The notes beneath the pieces were generated by a model. The model searched no databases, was not told the origin of the DNA, and saw only the letters and a program-made list of their open reading frames with translations. A DNA stretch of 21,175 bases from an uncultured Dialister sp. (lineage in GTDB: Bacteria; Bacillota; Negativicutes; Veillonellales; Dialisteraceae): contig NZ_UPZP01000034.1 of the NCBI RefSeq assembly GCF_900538805.1, positions 1 to 21,175 of the forward strand, written 5' to 3'. The translations under genes and the position numbers were made by a program. How positions within the stretch are numbered: position 1 is the stretch's first letter; each line of letters opens with the position of its first letter. This document shows, one piece after another, positions 14,386 through 21,175 of this stretch.

Positions 14386-15061
14386 TACATCATCCCTGGT
14401 GCTGAGCTGTGCATTGGCGGAGAAGGACAGGCTTATCGCTGAATGGACAGTACAGAGGAAACTCACCCATTCGGAACAGCTCATTCCCCATATGGATGAA
14501 ATGTTAAAGGAGGCAGGGGTTGGCCGCAGGGATATCACTGCCGTGGCTGTGTCCATCGGACCCGGTTCTTTCACGGGCCTCCGCATCGGTCTGGCCACTG
14601 CCAAAATGCTGGCCTATATCTGGAAGGTTCCTCTGGTAGGCGTGGATACCCTGGAGGCGCTGGCATGGAATATGGCCGGCTCCCAGGCATTTATCCTGCC
14701 CCTTCTGGACGCCCAGCGGGGTAATGTATACGCCGCCCTTTACGGCGCTTTTGACGACATGTGGCAGGAAGAAAAGGAAGAAGCGGCGCCGGTGGACAGG
14801 GTGATTGAAGCAGCCCTTTCCCACGGCGGCCCCATCATTGCGGTGGGAGAATGCGCCGATAAATACAGGGATAAGCTTCTCTCTGCCGGTATCAAACTGG
14901 CGCCGGCCCAGAATCGGCTGGCCCGGGCGGGAAGCCTGGCCATGGCCGCTTTAAAGAAGCTGGAGGAAGGAAAGACGGACAGTCCATTGACCATCCTCCC
15001 CAACTATATCCGCAGAAGTGAGGCAGAGGTACTTTGGGAGAAGCAGCACGGGAAATCCTGA
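14369..15061 (+). CDS. tsaB: tRNA t6A biosynthesis protein TsaB
   Basis: TsaB is the inactive ASKHA-fold paralogue that dimerises with TsaD and recruits TsaE. The 230-residue protein begins MLLAIDTSS and contains THSEQLIPHMDEML and SIGPGSFTGLRIGLATAK, both diagnostic. It lacks the HxxxH metal motif found in TsaD, as expected. AAGGAG lies 10 nt before the ATG, inside tsaE. Its 3' end overlaps rimI by 28 bp. Confidence 0.95.
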   Translation: MLLAIDTSSLVLSCALAEKDRLIAEWTVQRKLTHSEQLIPHMDEMLKEAGVGRRDITAVAVSIGPGSFTGLRIGLATAKMLAYIWKVPLVGVDTLEALAWNMAGSQAFILPLLDAQRGNVYAALYGAFDDMWQEEKEEAAPVDRVIEAALSHGGPIIAVGECADKYRDKLLSAGIKLAPAQNRLARAGSLAMAALKKLEEGKTDSPLTILPNYIRRSEAEVLWEKQHGKS

Positions 15062-15501
15062 TTGAAAAGGCGGAACGCTCCGCGGTCCATGACATTTATG
15101 AAATAGGAAAACTCTGCTTTTTCGATGCCTGGCGGGAGGAAACGGTGGCCCATGATATGGAAGGAAGCCACAGCGAATATTTTATTGCCAGGGTGGACGG
15201 AAAAATCGCAGGCTACGGCTGTTTCTGGTTCGTTGCCGACGAAGGGCAGCTGGTGAATATCGGCGTGGTGCCGGAGTATAGAAAAAGGGGCATTGGTGCC
15301 CTGATTCTGGAAGCAGGGATTAAGGAAGCGGAAAAGCGCTCCATGAGAACCATGTTTCTGGAAGTCCGCGTGAGCAATGAAGAAGCCCAAAGGCTTTATG
15401 GGAAATACGGCTTCCTGAACCGGGGAACCCGGAAGGGCGTATATGAACTTCCCCGGGAAGACGGATATATTATGTCCAGAGTCATTAAAGGAGAACTATG
15501 A
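15034..15501 (+). CDS. rimI: Ribosomal protein S18-alanine N-acetyltransferase-like GNAT protein
   Basis: A 155-residue GNAT acetyltransferase, probably acting on the N terminus of ribosomal protein S18. The acetyl-CoA loop is in VVPEYRKRGIGALIL (Q/RxxGxG/A-type), followed by MFLEVRVSNEEAQRLYGKYGF, the typical RimI C-terminal motif. Its position between tsaB and tsaD is the standard Firmicute order. Translation appears to start at TTG 15034 with GAGGT at 15026-15030, only 3 nt away; no better start occurs nearby. The stop overlaps the tsaD start (ATGA). The exact protein substrate is inferred from family and context. Confidence 0.9.
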   Translation: MGEAAREILIEKAERSAVHDIYEIGKLCFFDAWREETVAHDMEGSHSEYFIARVDGKIAGYGCFWFVADEGQLVNIGVVPEYRKRGIGALILEAGIKEAEKRSMRTMFLEVRVSNEEAQRLYGKYGFLNRGTRKGVYELPREDGYIMSRVIKGEL

Positions 15502-16520
15502 AAATCTTATCTTTTGAATCAAGCTGTGATGAAACATCCTGCGCGGTCATTGAGGACGGGCGCCATATCCTGTCCGATGTGATTTCCACCCAGGTGCCTA
15601 TTCACAAGAAATTCGGCGGGGTGGTGCCGGAAATCGCCTCCCGCCATCATATAGAAGATGTGCTTCCCGTGGCCATTGAGGCACTGGAACAGGCCGGCTG
15701 CTCCTGGGAAGACATGGATGCCATTGCGGTGACCCAGGGCCCGGGGCTGGTGGGAGCCCTCCTGGTAGGCGTGGCTGCCGCCAAGGCGGCGGCCTGGGCG
15801 CTGGACAAGCCCCTGGTGGCGGTAAACCATATGGAAGGCCATATCTTTGCCAACCTTCTCCAGTATCCGGATCTGGAGCCGCCCTTCCTGTCCCTGGTCG
15901 TTTCCGGCGGCCATACCATGATTGTGGTTGTGAAGGATTACAATACCTTCCAGCTCCTGGGCCAGACAAGGGATGATGCGGCAGGGGAAGCCTTCGACAA
16001 GATTGCCCGGGTCATGGGATATCCCTATCCCGGCGGTCCCCACATCGACAGGCTGGCGCAGGAAGGAAATCCTGACGCCATTTCCTTCCCCATGGGGCTG
16101 GGAAAGGAGCATACCTTTGATTTTTCCTTCAGCGGATTGAAATCGGCAGTTATCAACTACCTGAATACCGCTAAAATGAAGAAGGAAGAAATCAATCCAA
16201 AGGATGTGGCTGCTTCCTTCCAGAAGGCAGTGGTGGATGTGCTGGTGGAAAAGGCCATGAAGGCGGCCGAGGTGACAGGGTATAAAACCATCGCCCTGGC
16301 CGGCGGCGTGGCTGCCAACAGCGGCCTTCGCAAAGCGCTCAAGGCGGAATGTGATAAACGGGGCATCCGCATGTGCCGCCCGGATCCGGTGCTCTGCACC
16401 GACAATGGCGCCATGATTGGCTGCCGGGCCTACTATATGGCAAAGGCCGGGGACTTTGCTCCCATGAATCTCAACGCTGATCCAAGGCTGCCTTTCCTGG
16501 CGGACCAGCTGAAACTGTAA
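15498..16520 (+). CDS. tsaD: tRNA N6-adenosine threonylcarbamoyltransferase TsaD
   Basis: TsaD transfers the threonylcarbamoyl group to A37 of tRNA. The 340-residue protein has the ASKHA motifs FESSCDETS at the N terminus, TQGPGLVGALLVG, the metal-binding NHMEGH with H111 and H115, LVVSGGHT, and the C-terminal LAGGVAANSGLRKAL with TDNGAMIG carrying the third metal ligand. The length is normal. It overlaps rimI by 4 bp and closes the operon-like cluster that begins at pncA. No terminator follows; a MITE-like hairpin begins 24 bp downstream. Confidence 0.97.
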   Translation: MKILSFESSCDETSCAVIEDGRHILSDVISTQVPIHKKFGGVVPEIASRHHIEDVLPVAIEALEQAGCSWEDMDAIAVTQGPGLVGALLVGVAAAKAAAWALDKPLVAVNHMEGHIFANLLQYPDLEPPFLSLVVSGGHTMIVVVKDYNTFQLLGQTRDDAAGEAFDKIARVMGYPYPGGPHIDRLAQEGNPDAISFPMGLGKEHTFDFSFSGLKSAVINYLNTAKMKKEEINPKDVAASFQKAVVDVLVEKAMKAAEVTGYKTIALAGGVAANSGLRKALKAECDKRGIRMCRPDPVLCTDNGAMIGCRAYYMAKAGDFAPMNLNADPRLPFLADQLKL

Positions 16521-16543
16521 ATATTGATTGCATTTTGAATAAA

Positions 16544-16614
16544 GGAAGCACCGATTCATTCACAGGGGCTCGTTCGACAGGACTCAAATGGGTGAACGAT
16601 TGTATCGGACTTCC
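16544..16614. repeat. MITE-like inverted-repeat element, copy 2
   Basis: The left end GGAAGCACCGATTCATTCAC matches the ends of the element at 6552-6631. The right end reads inwards on the other strand as GGAAGTCCGAT...GTTCAC, so the 71-bp segment can fold on itself imperfectly. It occupies most of the gap between tsaD and the kinase gene and its right end touches the kinase Shine-Dalgarno (AAGGGGGG from 16615). Confidence 0.65.
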
Positions 16615-16628
16615 AAGGGGGGAATATT

Positions 16629-18047
16629 ATGCAGACCCGTGGAATTGAAATGAGCCAGCTCTATACGCTGGTGCGGGATACTACGAATCTCACCGATGTG
16701 CAGGCTAAAATCCTGGACCATATGCAGGTGGCTCTGCAGCTGGCTTCCGATATTTCCAGAAACCAGGTGTACCTATGCGCCAAAGGAAAGAATGATGATA
16801 TTTCCGTCATCCTTATGGCTGTGAAACCTTCTTATACCCATGGGTCCACCTTCTTTAAATCCGGCGACACCCGTCTGGGAGAAGATTTATCGGTGATTGA
16901 AAATGTTTTCACCACCGGACGGAAGGTGGTGGGGCGCATGGAGCTGGACCAGGGCCTCATGGTGGCGGTGACGGCCTATCCCATTGTGGATAATGCGGGC
17001 ATCCCCTTCGCTGCGGTGTGCTTCATGGCAAACTCCGTGAAACAGCAGCAGGTGCTTACGGACACCGCCAACCTGGCCCTCCAGGTGCCTTTTTCCACCT
17101 CCGACTACTACAGCATCCGTCCCCAGGACGGCATGATTATCCTGGACGCCGGCGGCCGCATTATCTATGCCAATGACATGGCCGACGACCTGTACTTCGT
17201 GCTGGACAAGGAAGCGGTGGAGAGCCGGGAACTGATCGGCCATACCATCGTCCGATTCCCTCTGGTGGACAGGGTCATGAAGACCGGACGGCCTGCCTTT
17301 GGGGATGAAGTATCGGAAAACGTCACCCTTTCCGCCTGGGGGCTCCCCATCATTTCCGGCGGCCGGGTGGTGAGGACAGTGCTGGTGCTAACCGATGTCA
17401 CCGCCATCAGGGAGAAGGAAAGACAGATCCTTGTGAAGGATTCGGTTATCAAGGAAATCCACCACCGCGTGAAAAACAGCCTGAATACCATAGCCGGCAT
17501 GCTCCGCATGCAGGCAAGACGGGCCAAAGATGAAGACACGAAGGAAGCACTCAGGCGTGCGGTGAGCCGCATCCTTGGTATTTCCCAGATTCACGATATC
17601 CTGGCCAGCCAGAGCGGCGATAAAATCGATATGGACATCCTTTTGGACAAAATCACCAAGCTCTCCGTGGACAGCCTGGCCCTCATTCCGGTGAATGTGG
17701 TGAGGGAGAAATCAAGAAGGAACCTCATCGTGGACTCTGAAAAGGCAGTGCCCCTGGCCATTGCGGCCAACGAACTTATCCATAATGCCATTGACCACGG
17801 TTTCAAGGATATGAAAAAGGGCACCCTGGTGGTGGGCACCGAAATCCGGGGCACCGACCTTCATGTATATATCAAAAACGACGGGCATCCCCTGGCTGAT
17901 GATTTCAGCACCAAAACCTTCGATCTGGGGCTCCAGATCGTAAGGAACCTTTCGGAAATCGAACTGAAGGGAAAATTCTCCCTGAAAAATGAAAATCATA
18001 TGGTGACAGCCGATATTGATTGTCCCCTGTCGGTAATGGAGGGATAA
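16629..18047 (+). CDS. Cytosolic sensor histidine kinase (HisKA_2 type, PdtaS/EutW-like)
   Basis: A 472-residue kinase without membrane segments, so it should sense a cytosolic signal. Residues about 20-150 resemble a GAF-like sensor and about 160-260 a PAS domain (DGMIILDAGGRIIYAND). The phosphoacceptor helix KEIHHRVKNSLNTIAGMLRMQ contains H278/H279, the HisKA_2 signature. The ATPase domain has its N box at NELIHNAIDH (381-390) and G boxes at IKNDGHP and DLGLQIVRN. This arrangement is the one seen in PdtaS and EutW, which pair with ANTAR regulators. AAGGGGGG precedes the ATG; the MITE-like hairpin lies directly upstream. The response regulator starts 1 bp after its stop. The ligand is unknown. 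Confidence 0.92.
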   Translation: MQTRGIEMSQLYTLVRDTTNLTDVQAKILDHMQVALQLASDISRNQVYLCAKGKNDDISVILMAVKPSYTHGSTFFKSGDTRLGEDLSVIENVFTTGRKVVGRMELDQGLMVAVTAYPIVDNAGIPFAAVCFMANSVKQQQVLTDTANLALQVPFSTSDYYSIRPQDGMIILDAGGRIIYANDMADDLYFVLDKEAVESRELIGHTIVRFPLVDRVMKTGRPAFGDEVSENVTLSAWGLPIISGGRVVRTVLVLTDVTAIREKERQILVKDSVIKEIHHRVKNSLNTIAGMLRMQARRAKDEDTKEALRRAVSRILGISQIHDILASQSGDKIDMDILLDKITKLSVDSLALIPVNVVREKSRRNLIVDSEKAVPLAIAANELIHNAIDHGFKDMKKGTLVVGTEIRGTDLHVYIKNDGHPLADDFSTKTFDLGLQIVRNLSEIELKGKFSLKNENHMVTADIDCPLSVMEG

Positions 18048-18048
18048 T

Positions 18049-18639
18049 ATGGCGGAAAAATATAAAATCGTCATTGCTGACGATGAAGCACTTATCTGCA
18101 TGGACCTGCGGGAAATGCTGGAAGAAGCGGGCCACGAGGTGGTGGGCATAGGTTCCGACGGTGTGGAAGCACTGAACCTGGTGAAGGAAAAGAAGCCGGA
18201 TCTGGCCATTCTGGATGTGAAAATGCCAAGACTTGACGGCATCCAGGCCGCCCGCATGATAGCCCACGACAACCTGGCTCCCGTGGTCCTCCTCACCGCC
18301 TTCGGCGATGAAGACATGATTGAAAAGGCCAAGAAATCCATGGTCTTCGGCTATGTCATGAAACCGGTGGAAGAGAAAACCCTTTTCCCCGCCATCCAGA
18401 TAGCCGTGAGCCAGTACAGGCAGAAAAAGGACATGGTGGACCGGGTGAAAAACATGGAAAGAGAACTGGCTGCCAGGAAAATCGTGGATCGGGCCAAGGG
18501 ACTCCTCATGGACTACTACCACATTACAGAAGAAGACGCCTACCGCCGCATGCAGCAGACCAGCATGAAGAGAGGCATCACCATTGCCGACGTGGCCCAG
18601 AAGGTGGTCAAGGAAATCATGGCAAGAAAGAACCGGTGA
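18049..18639 (+). CDS. ANTAR-domain response regulator (PdtaR/EutV-like antiterminator)
   Basis: A 196-residue regulator with an N-terminal receiver and a C-terminal ANTAR RNA-binding domain. The receiver has D11/D12, phosphoacceptor D56 in ILDVKMP, T83 and K105. Residues about 133-190, including ARKIVDRAKGLLMDYYHITEEDAYRRMQQ, match ANTAR. Regulators of this class, when phosphorylated, bind paired hexaloop hairpins in nascent RNA and prevent termination. It starts 1 bp after the kinase stop and is clearly its partner. I saw no convincing tandem hexaloop target in this window, so the controlled genes lie elsewhere or have a different target form. Confidence 0.95.
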   Translation: MAEKYKIVIADDEALICMDLREMLEEAGHEVVGIGSDGVEALNLVKEKKPDLAILDVKMPRLDGIQAARMIAHDNLAPVVLLTAFGDEDMIEKAKKSMVFGYVMKPVEEKTLFPAIQIAVSQYRQKKDMVDRVKNMERELAARKIVDRAKGLLMDYYHITEEDAYRRMQQTSMKRGITIADVAQKVVKEIMARKNR

Positions 18640-18655
18640 TGGGACGCGCCTTTAT

Positions 18656-19214
18656 GGACACGCCCTTGCGGGCGTGAGGATTCAAAGGGTTCAGAGGGTG
18701 CAGAAGGTTCAAAGGGGATTGGTAGGCGGCTGCGCCGCCATTATGAACAAAAACTTTAAAACCGCCCTGACGGGCGAGGGAAAACCATACAACCGCGCCT
18801 ATGGCGCGGGGAAATGCACCCCTTCTGCCGCCTGCGGCGGCGTCTGCTCCACGGGAAAGCGTCTCACGTGATTTTCAGGTCGCTGCGCTCCCTTACAAAT
18901 CACGTTCGCTTGCCACCCCAGAGGGGGAGATTTGCTCTATACTTTCCTTAGTGCTAACTTAAGTTGCTCTATCTATAGCGTCGCTAAAACTTCCCCCTCC
19001 GGGGGAAGTCCCCGTAGGGGAATAGGGGTGCATTTCCGACGGGCCGCAGGCCCGGTTGTACGGTTTTCGCTGCCGCCAGGCAGCATACATACTCATCACC
19101 GCGAAGCGGCGATACCTTCCCCTCTGAACCCTATGAACCTTCTGAACCCTTTGAACCCTGTCACGCAGTGACTCCATGGGCGATACCAGACCCTCTGAAC
19201 CATCTGAACCTTTT
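18656..19214. repeat. Composite hairpin element, copy D
   Basis: Left arm: CACGCCC/GGGCGTG, 9-bp repeats (18676-18717), GGCGGC/GCCGCC with a changed loop, CGCCC/GGGCG and CGCGCC/GGCGCG (18794-18808). The core holds a nested hairpin whose outer stem is ACGTGATTT (18866-18874)/AAATCACGT (18897-18905), replacing the ACTGGATTC/GAATCCAGT stem of copies C and E. A 50-bp core segment (about 18934-18990) is the reverse complement of one in copy E. Right arm: CGGGCC/GGCCCG (19040-19054), CTGCC/GGCAG, an ATCGCC-type hairpin and 9-bp repeat runs at 19121-19160 and 19191-19214. It starts 16 bp after the response regulator stop. Confidence 0.9.
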
Positions 19215-19281
19215 CATCAGGAATGCCGCTTATTTTATAAAAAATTATCTCATATCTATCACAAACAAGGAGGTTTCCATC

Positions 19282-19947
19282 ATGAAGTACACATTTTTAG
19301 GACATGCATGCTTTAAGATTGATACAGGGAAAGAAAGACTCCTTTTTGATCCCTTTCTTACGGGAAATGGGCAGGCTGCTGTGACGGCGGATAAGGTGAG
19401 ATGCGATTACATCCTCCTTTCCCATGCCCACAGCGACCATTTCGGCGATGCCAATGAGATTGCCCTCCGCACAGGGGCCAGGGTGGTGGCTATTCCGGAG
19501 GTGATTGGCCTTTTCTCCAAGTCCCTTTCCAATTTCCAGCCCATGAACCTGGGCGGCACGTACCATGCAGACTTCGGTGATGTGAAAATGGTGCAGGTCT
19601 TCCACAGCTGCGGCGCAGCCGGCGGCACGCCCTGCGGTTTCATCATTTCCTTTAAGGACGGCCCGGTGGTCTATTATTCCGGCGACACCGCCCTTTTTGG
19701 CGACATGAAGCTCTTTGGGGAACTCTATGACATTGACTATGCCATCCTGCCCATCGGCGACAATTATACCATGGGCCCCGATGATGCTATCCTGGCAGGA
19801 AAGTTCCTGAAGGCAAAGCATGTGATTCCCCTTCATTACAATACATGGCCCGTGATTTCCCAGAATGCGGAATCCTTCAAGGCAAAGGCGAAAGAGGAAG
19901 GACTGGACGTCATCGTTGTCCGTCCCGGCGAAACCATTGATTTATAA
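19282..19947 (+). CDS. UPF0173 metal-dependent hydrolase (YtkL-like)
   Basis: A 221-residue metallo-beta-lactamase-fold hydrolase. The metal motif HAHSDH lies at 48-53, with further ligands expected in VFHSCG, YSGDTALF and PLHYNTWP. MKYTFLGHACF at the N terminus and PIGDNYTMGPDDA are typical of the UPF0173/YtkL family, whose biological substrate is not established. ATG 19282 follows AAGGAGG with a 9-nt gap; the in-frame extension upstream runs into repeat copy D and is not coding. TATAAA at 19236-19241 may be a -10 box, but no good -35 was found. It is followed by a terminator and sits between copies D and E with one other gene. Confidence 0.92.
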   Translation: MKYTFLGHACFKIDTGKERLLFDPFLTGNGQAAVTADKVRCDYILLSHAHSDHFGDANEIALRTGARVVAIPEVIGLFSKSLSNFQPMNLGGTYHADFGDVKMVQVFHSCGAAGGTPCGFIISFKDGPVVYYSGDTALFGDMKLFGELYDIDYAILPIGDNYTMGPDDAILAGKFLKAKHVIPLHYNTWPVISQNAESFKAKAKEEGLDVIVVRPGETIDL

Positions 19948-19953
19948 GAAATG

Positions 19954-19987
19954 GGAAACCATGAATGATTGAATTCATGGTTTTTCC
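19954..19987 (+). terminator. Intrinsic terminator after the UPF0173 gene
   Basis: GGAAACCATGAAT pairs with ATTCATGGTTTTTCC around a short loop and continues into a T-rich run. It lies 6 bp after the stop and just before the DUF47 gene, which would therefore need readthrough or its own promoter. Confidence 0.8.
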
Positions 19988-20016
19988 TTTTTCCGTTTTC
20001 ATACATGGAGATACAG

Positions 20017-20628
20017 ATGAGTAAAGAGGATAAGTTTTTTGAAACACTCCGGGACTTTTCCGGCTATGCCGGCAGGGCCGGCTTTATACTTGGAGAAGCG
20101 GCGGAAGGGCGTATGGATATTTCAGAAGCCTATGAAGAGGCCGGCGATTTGAAACGGAAATGCAGGGGAACCTTCGGCGTCCTGACGGAGCGCATGTACA
20201 AGGCCTACAAGGATCCCTCGGAGCTGGACTCCGTGCGGGGCCTTATCGAGCGCATGTACCGCATGGTGGACATTACGAAAAGCATCCTGGGGCAGCTGGA
20301 CATGATGCTGGTGGGGGAGACGCCGGAAGAACTGTCCCTCATGGCCCGCCTGGCTGCTGCTTCCCTGGGGGAACTGGAAAAGATTATGGACTACACCGTA
20401 GATATTCCGGATAACTATATGAAAATGGAAGCCCGCTGCCGCCGGATTTACACCTACGAAGACAGGGGCGACGACTGCTTCCGGAAGGTCATGCAGAAAT
20501 TGTACGGCAGAGAGACAACGGCGGCGGAGCTGGTGTACTGGAAGGAAATCTTCGACCACCTGGAAGAAGTACTGGACGCCGCTGCCGGTACAGTGCCGCT
20601 TTTGCAGAAAATCATTACAAGGGAGTGA
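20017..20628 (+). CDS. DUF47/PhoU-like phosphate transport accessory protein
   Basis: The 203-residue, mostly helical protein opens with MSKEDKFFETLRDF, typical of DUF47 proteins related to PhoU, which usually act beside Pit-type phosphate transporters. Charged, acidic helices (for example IYTYEDRGDD, a likely metal-binding E/DxxxD stretch, and FDHLEEVLDAA near the end) support the assignment. ATG 20017 is chosen because GGAG lies 6 nt upstream; earlier in-frame starts at 19969 and 20005 lie in the terminator or lack a site. No Pit transporter gene is adjacent, and repeat copy E begins 6 bp after the stop, so it appears orphaned in this window. Confidence 0.85.
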   Translation: MSKEDKFFETLRDFSGYAGRAGFILGEAAEGRMDISEAYEEAGDLKRKCRGTFGVLTERMYKAYKDPSELDSVRGLIERMYRMVDITKSILGQLDMMLVGETPEELSLMARLAAASLGELEKIMDYTVDIPDNYMKMEARCRRIYTYEDRGDDCFRKVMQKLYGRETTAAELVYWKEIFDHLEEVLDAAAGTVPLLQKIITRE

Positions 20629-20634
20629 TGCTGT

Positions 20635-21175
20635 GGACACGCCTTCGGCGTGAGGGTTGACGGGCCTGTGGGCCCGAAGTTTGACAGGCCTGCGGCCTGA
20701 TGGTTCTTAGGTTTGACACGGCCTATGGCCGTGAGGGTTGTGGTGGGGCGCCCCTTCAAAAATGAAGAGGGGCGCCATTATGATAAAACCTTTGCAACCG
20801 CCCTGACGGGCGAGGGAAAACAAGCCAACCACGCCTTCGGCGTGATGGAAATACACCCCTATCCCCGCCTGCGGCGGTACTTCTCCTAAAGGGAAGCATG
20901 TCACTGGATTCTCAGTCGTCTACGACTCCCTACGAATCCAGTTCCCTTGCCACCCCGGAGGGGGAAGTTTTAGCGACGCTATAGATAGAGCAACTTAAGT
21001 TAACACTAAGGAAGCATAGAGCAAACCTCCCCCTCCGGGGGAGGTGCCGTAGGCAGAAGGGGTGCATTTCCTCGAGCGAAGCGAGGTTGTTTGGTTTTCG
21101 CTGCCGCCAGGCAGCATATAAAACTCATCGCCGTCAGGCGATACCTTCCCCTCTGACCCCTATGCACCTGCTGAA
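20635..21175. repeat. Composite hairpin element, copy E (right-truncated by window)
   Basis: The left end has CACGCC/GGCGTG and a different arm interior with hairpins GGGCC/GGCCC, AGGCC/GGCCT and CGGCC/GGCCG separated by GTTTGACA-like spacers, matching the right end of copy A in inverse. A long hairpin with arms GGCGCCCCTTCA and TGAAGAGGGGCGCC replaces the GGCGGC hairpin of other copies. CACGCC/GGCGTG appears again at 20830-20844. The core has ACTGGATTC (20903-20911)/GAATCCAGT (20934-20942) on its left side. The right arm shows CCTCG/CGAGG (21070-21086), CTGCC/GGCAG and the start of the 9-bp repeat run at the window end. Confidence 0.88.

Noticed and set aside
18640..19270. ANTAR target (tandem hexaloop hairpins) after the response regulator
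   Set aside because: Hairpins here are GC-rich with 3-nt loops; none shows the A...G hexaloop pattern and no terminator overlaps them.

Overview
The window looks like a chromosomal segment from a low-to-mid GC Firmicute. Purine-rich Shine-Dalgarno sites precede most genes, and the tsaE-tsaB-rimI-tsaD order is Firmicute-like. A histidine kinase with a HisKA_2-type phosphoacceptor helix sits beside an ANTAR response regulator. I lean towards Negativicutes (Dialister/Megasphaera-like), but the sequence alone does not fix the genus. No phage genes, transposase genes, tRNA, rRNA or CRISPR array were seen.

Layout. 1-333 is the truncated end of a large hairpin-rich repeat element (copy A). It is followed by leuS with its own promoter and terminator. 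2944-3566 holds a 59-bp tandem repeat interrupted by short palindromes. Next come a nucleoside kinase (3636-5285) and a gene-free stretch of 1.4 kb with several repeats and hairpins. A thioredoxin-reductase-like flavoenzyme and endonuclease III overlap by 4 bp (6728-8301). Element copy B, a lone minus-strand membrane protein gene (8860-9825) and copy C follow. A long plus-strand cluster runs from 10664 to 16520: pncA, thiL, gpmA, a patatin-like lipase, tsaE, tsaB, rimI and tsaD. Most junctions overlap, so it is probably one operon serving cofactor salvage, glycolysis and the tRNA t6A modification. A two-component pair (16629-18639) ends this block. Copy D, a UPF0173 metal-dependent hydrolase, a DUF47/PhoU-like gene and copy E (cut by the window end) finish it.

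The most unusual content is non-coding. Five copies of one composite element (about 480-670 bp when complete) lie only between genes or operons. In the four copies with both arms visible (E is cut at its right end), two inverted arms carry a 9-bp tandem repeat and a row of small hairpins around a core. At equivalent positions the hairpins keep their pairing while their stem sequences change, and cores appear in opposite orientations relative to the arms. This points to a structure maintained by selection or by a recombination process. Other repeats include a 59-bp tandem dyad array, a 40-bp palindromic REP-like repeat (four copies), a small MITE-like hairpin placed upstream of two genes, and a 61-nt near-perfect hairpin.
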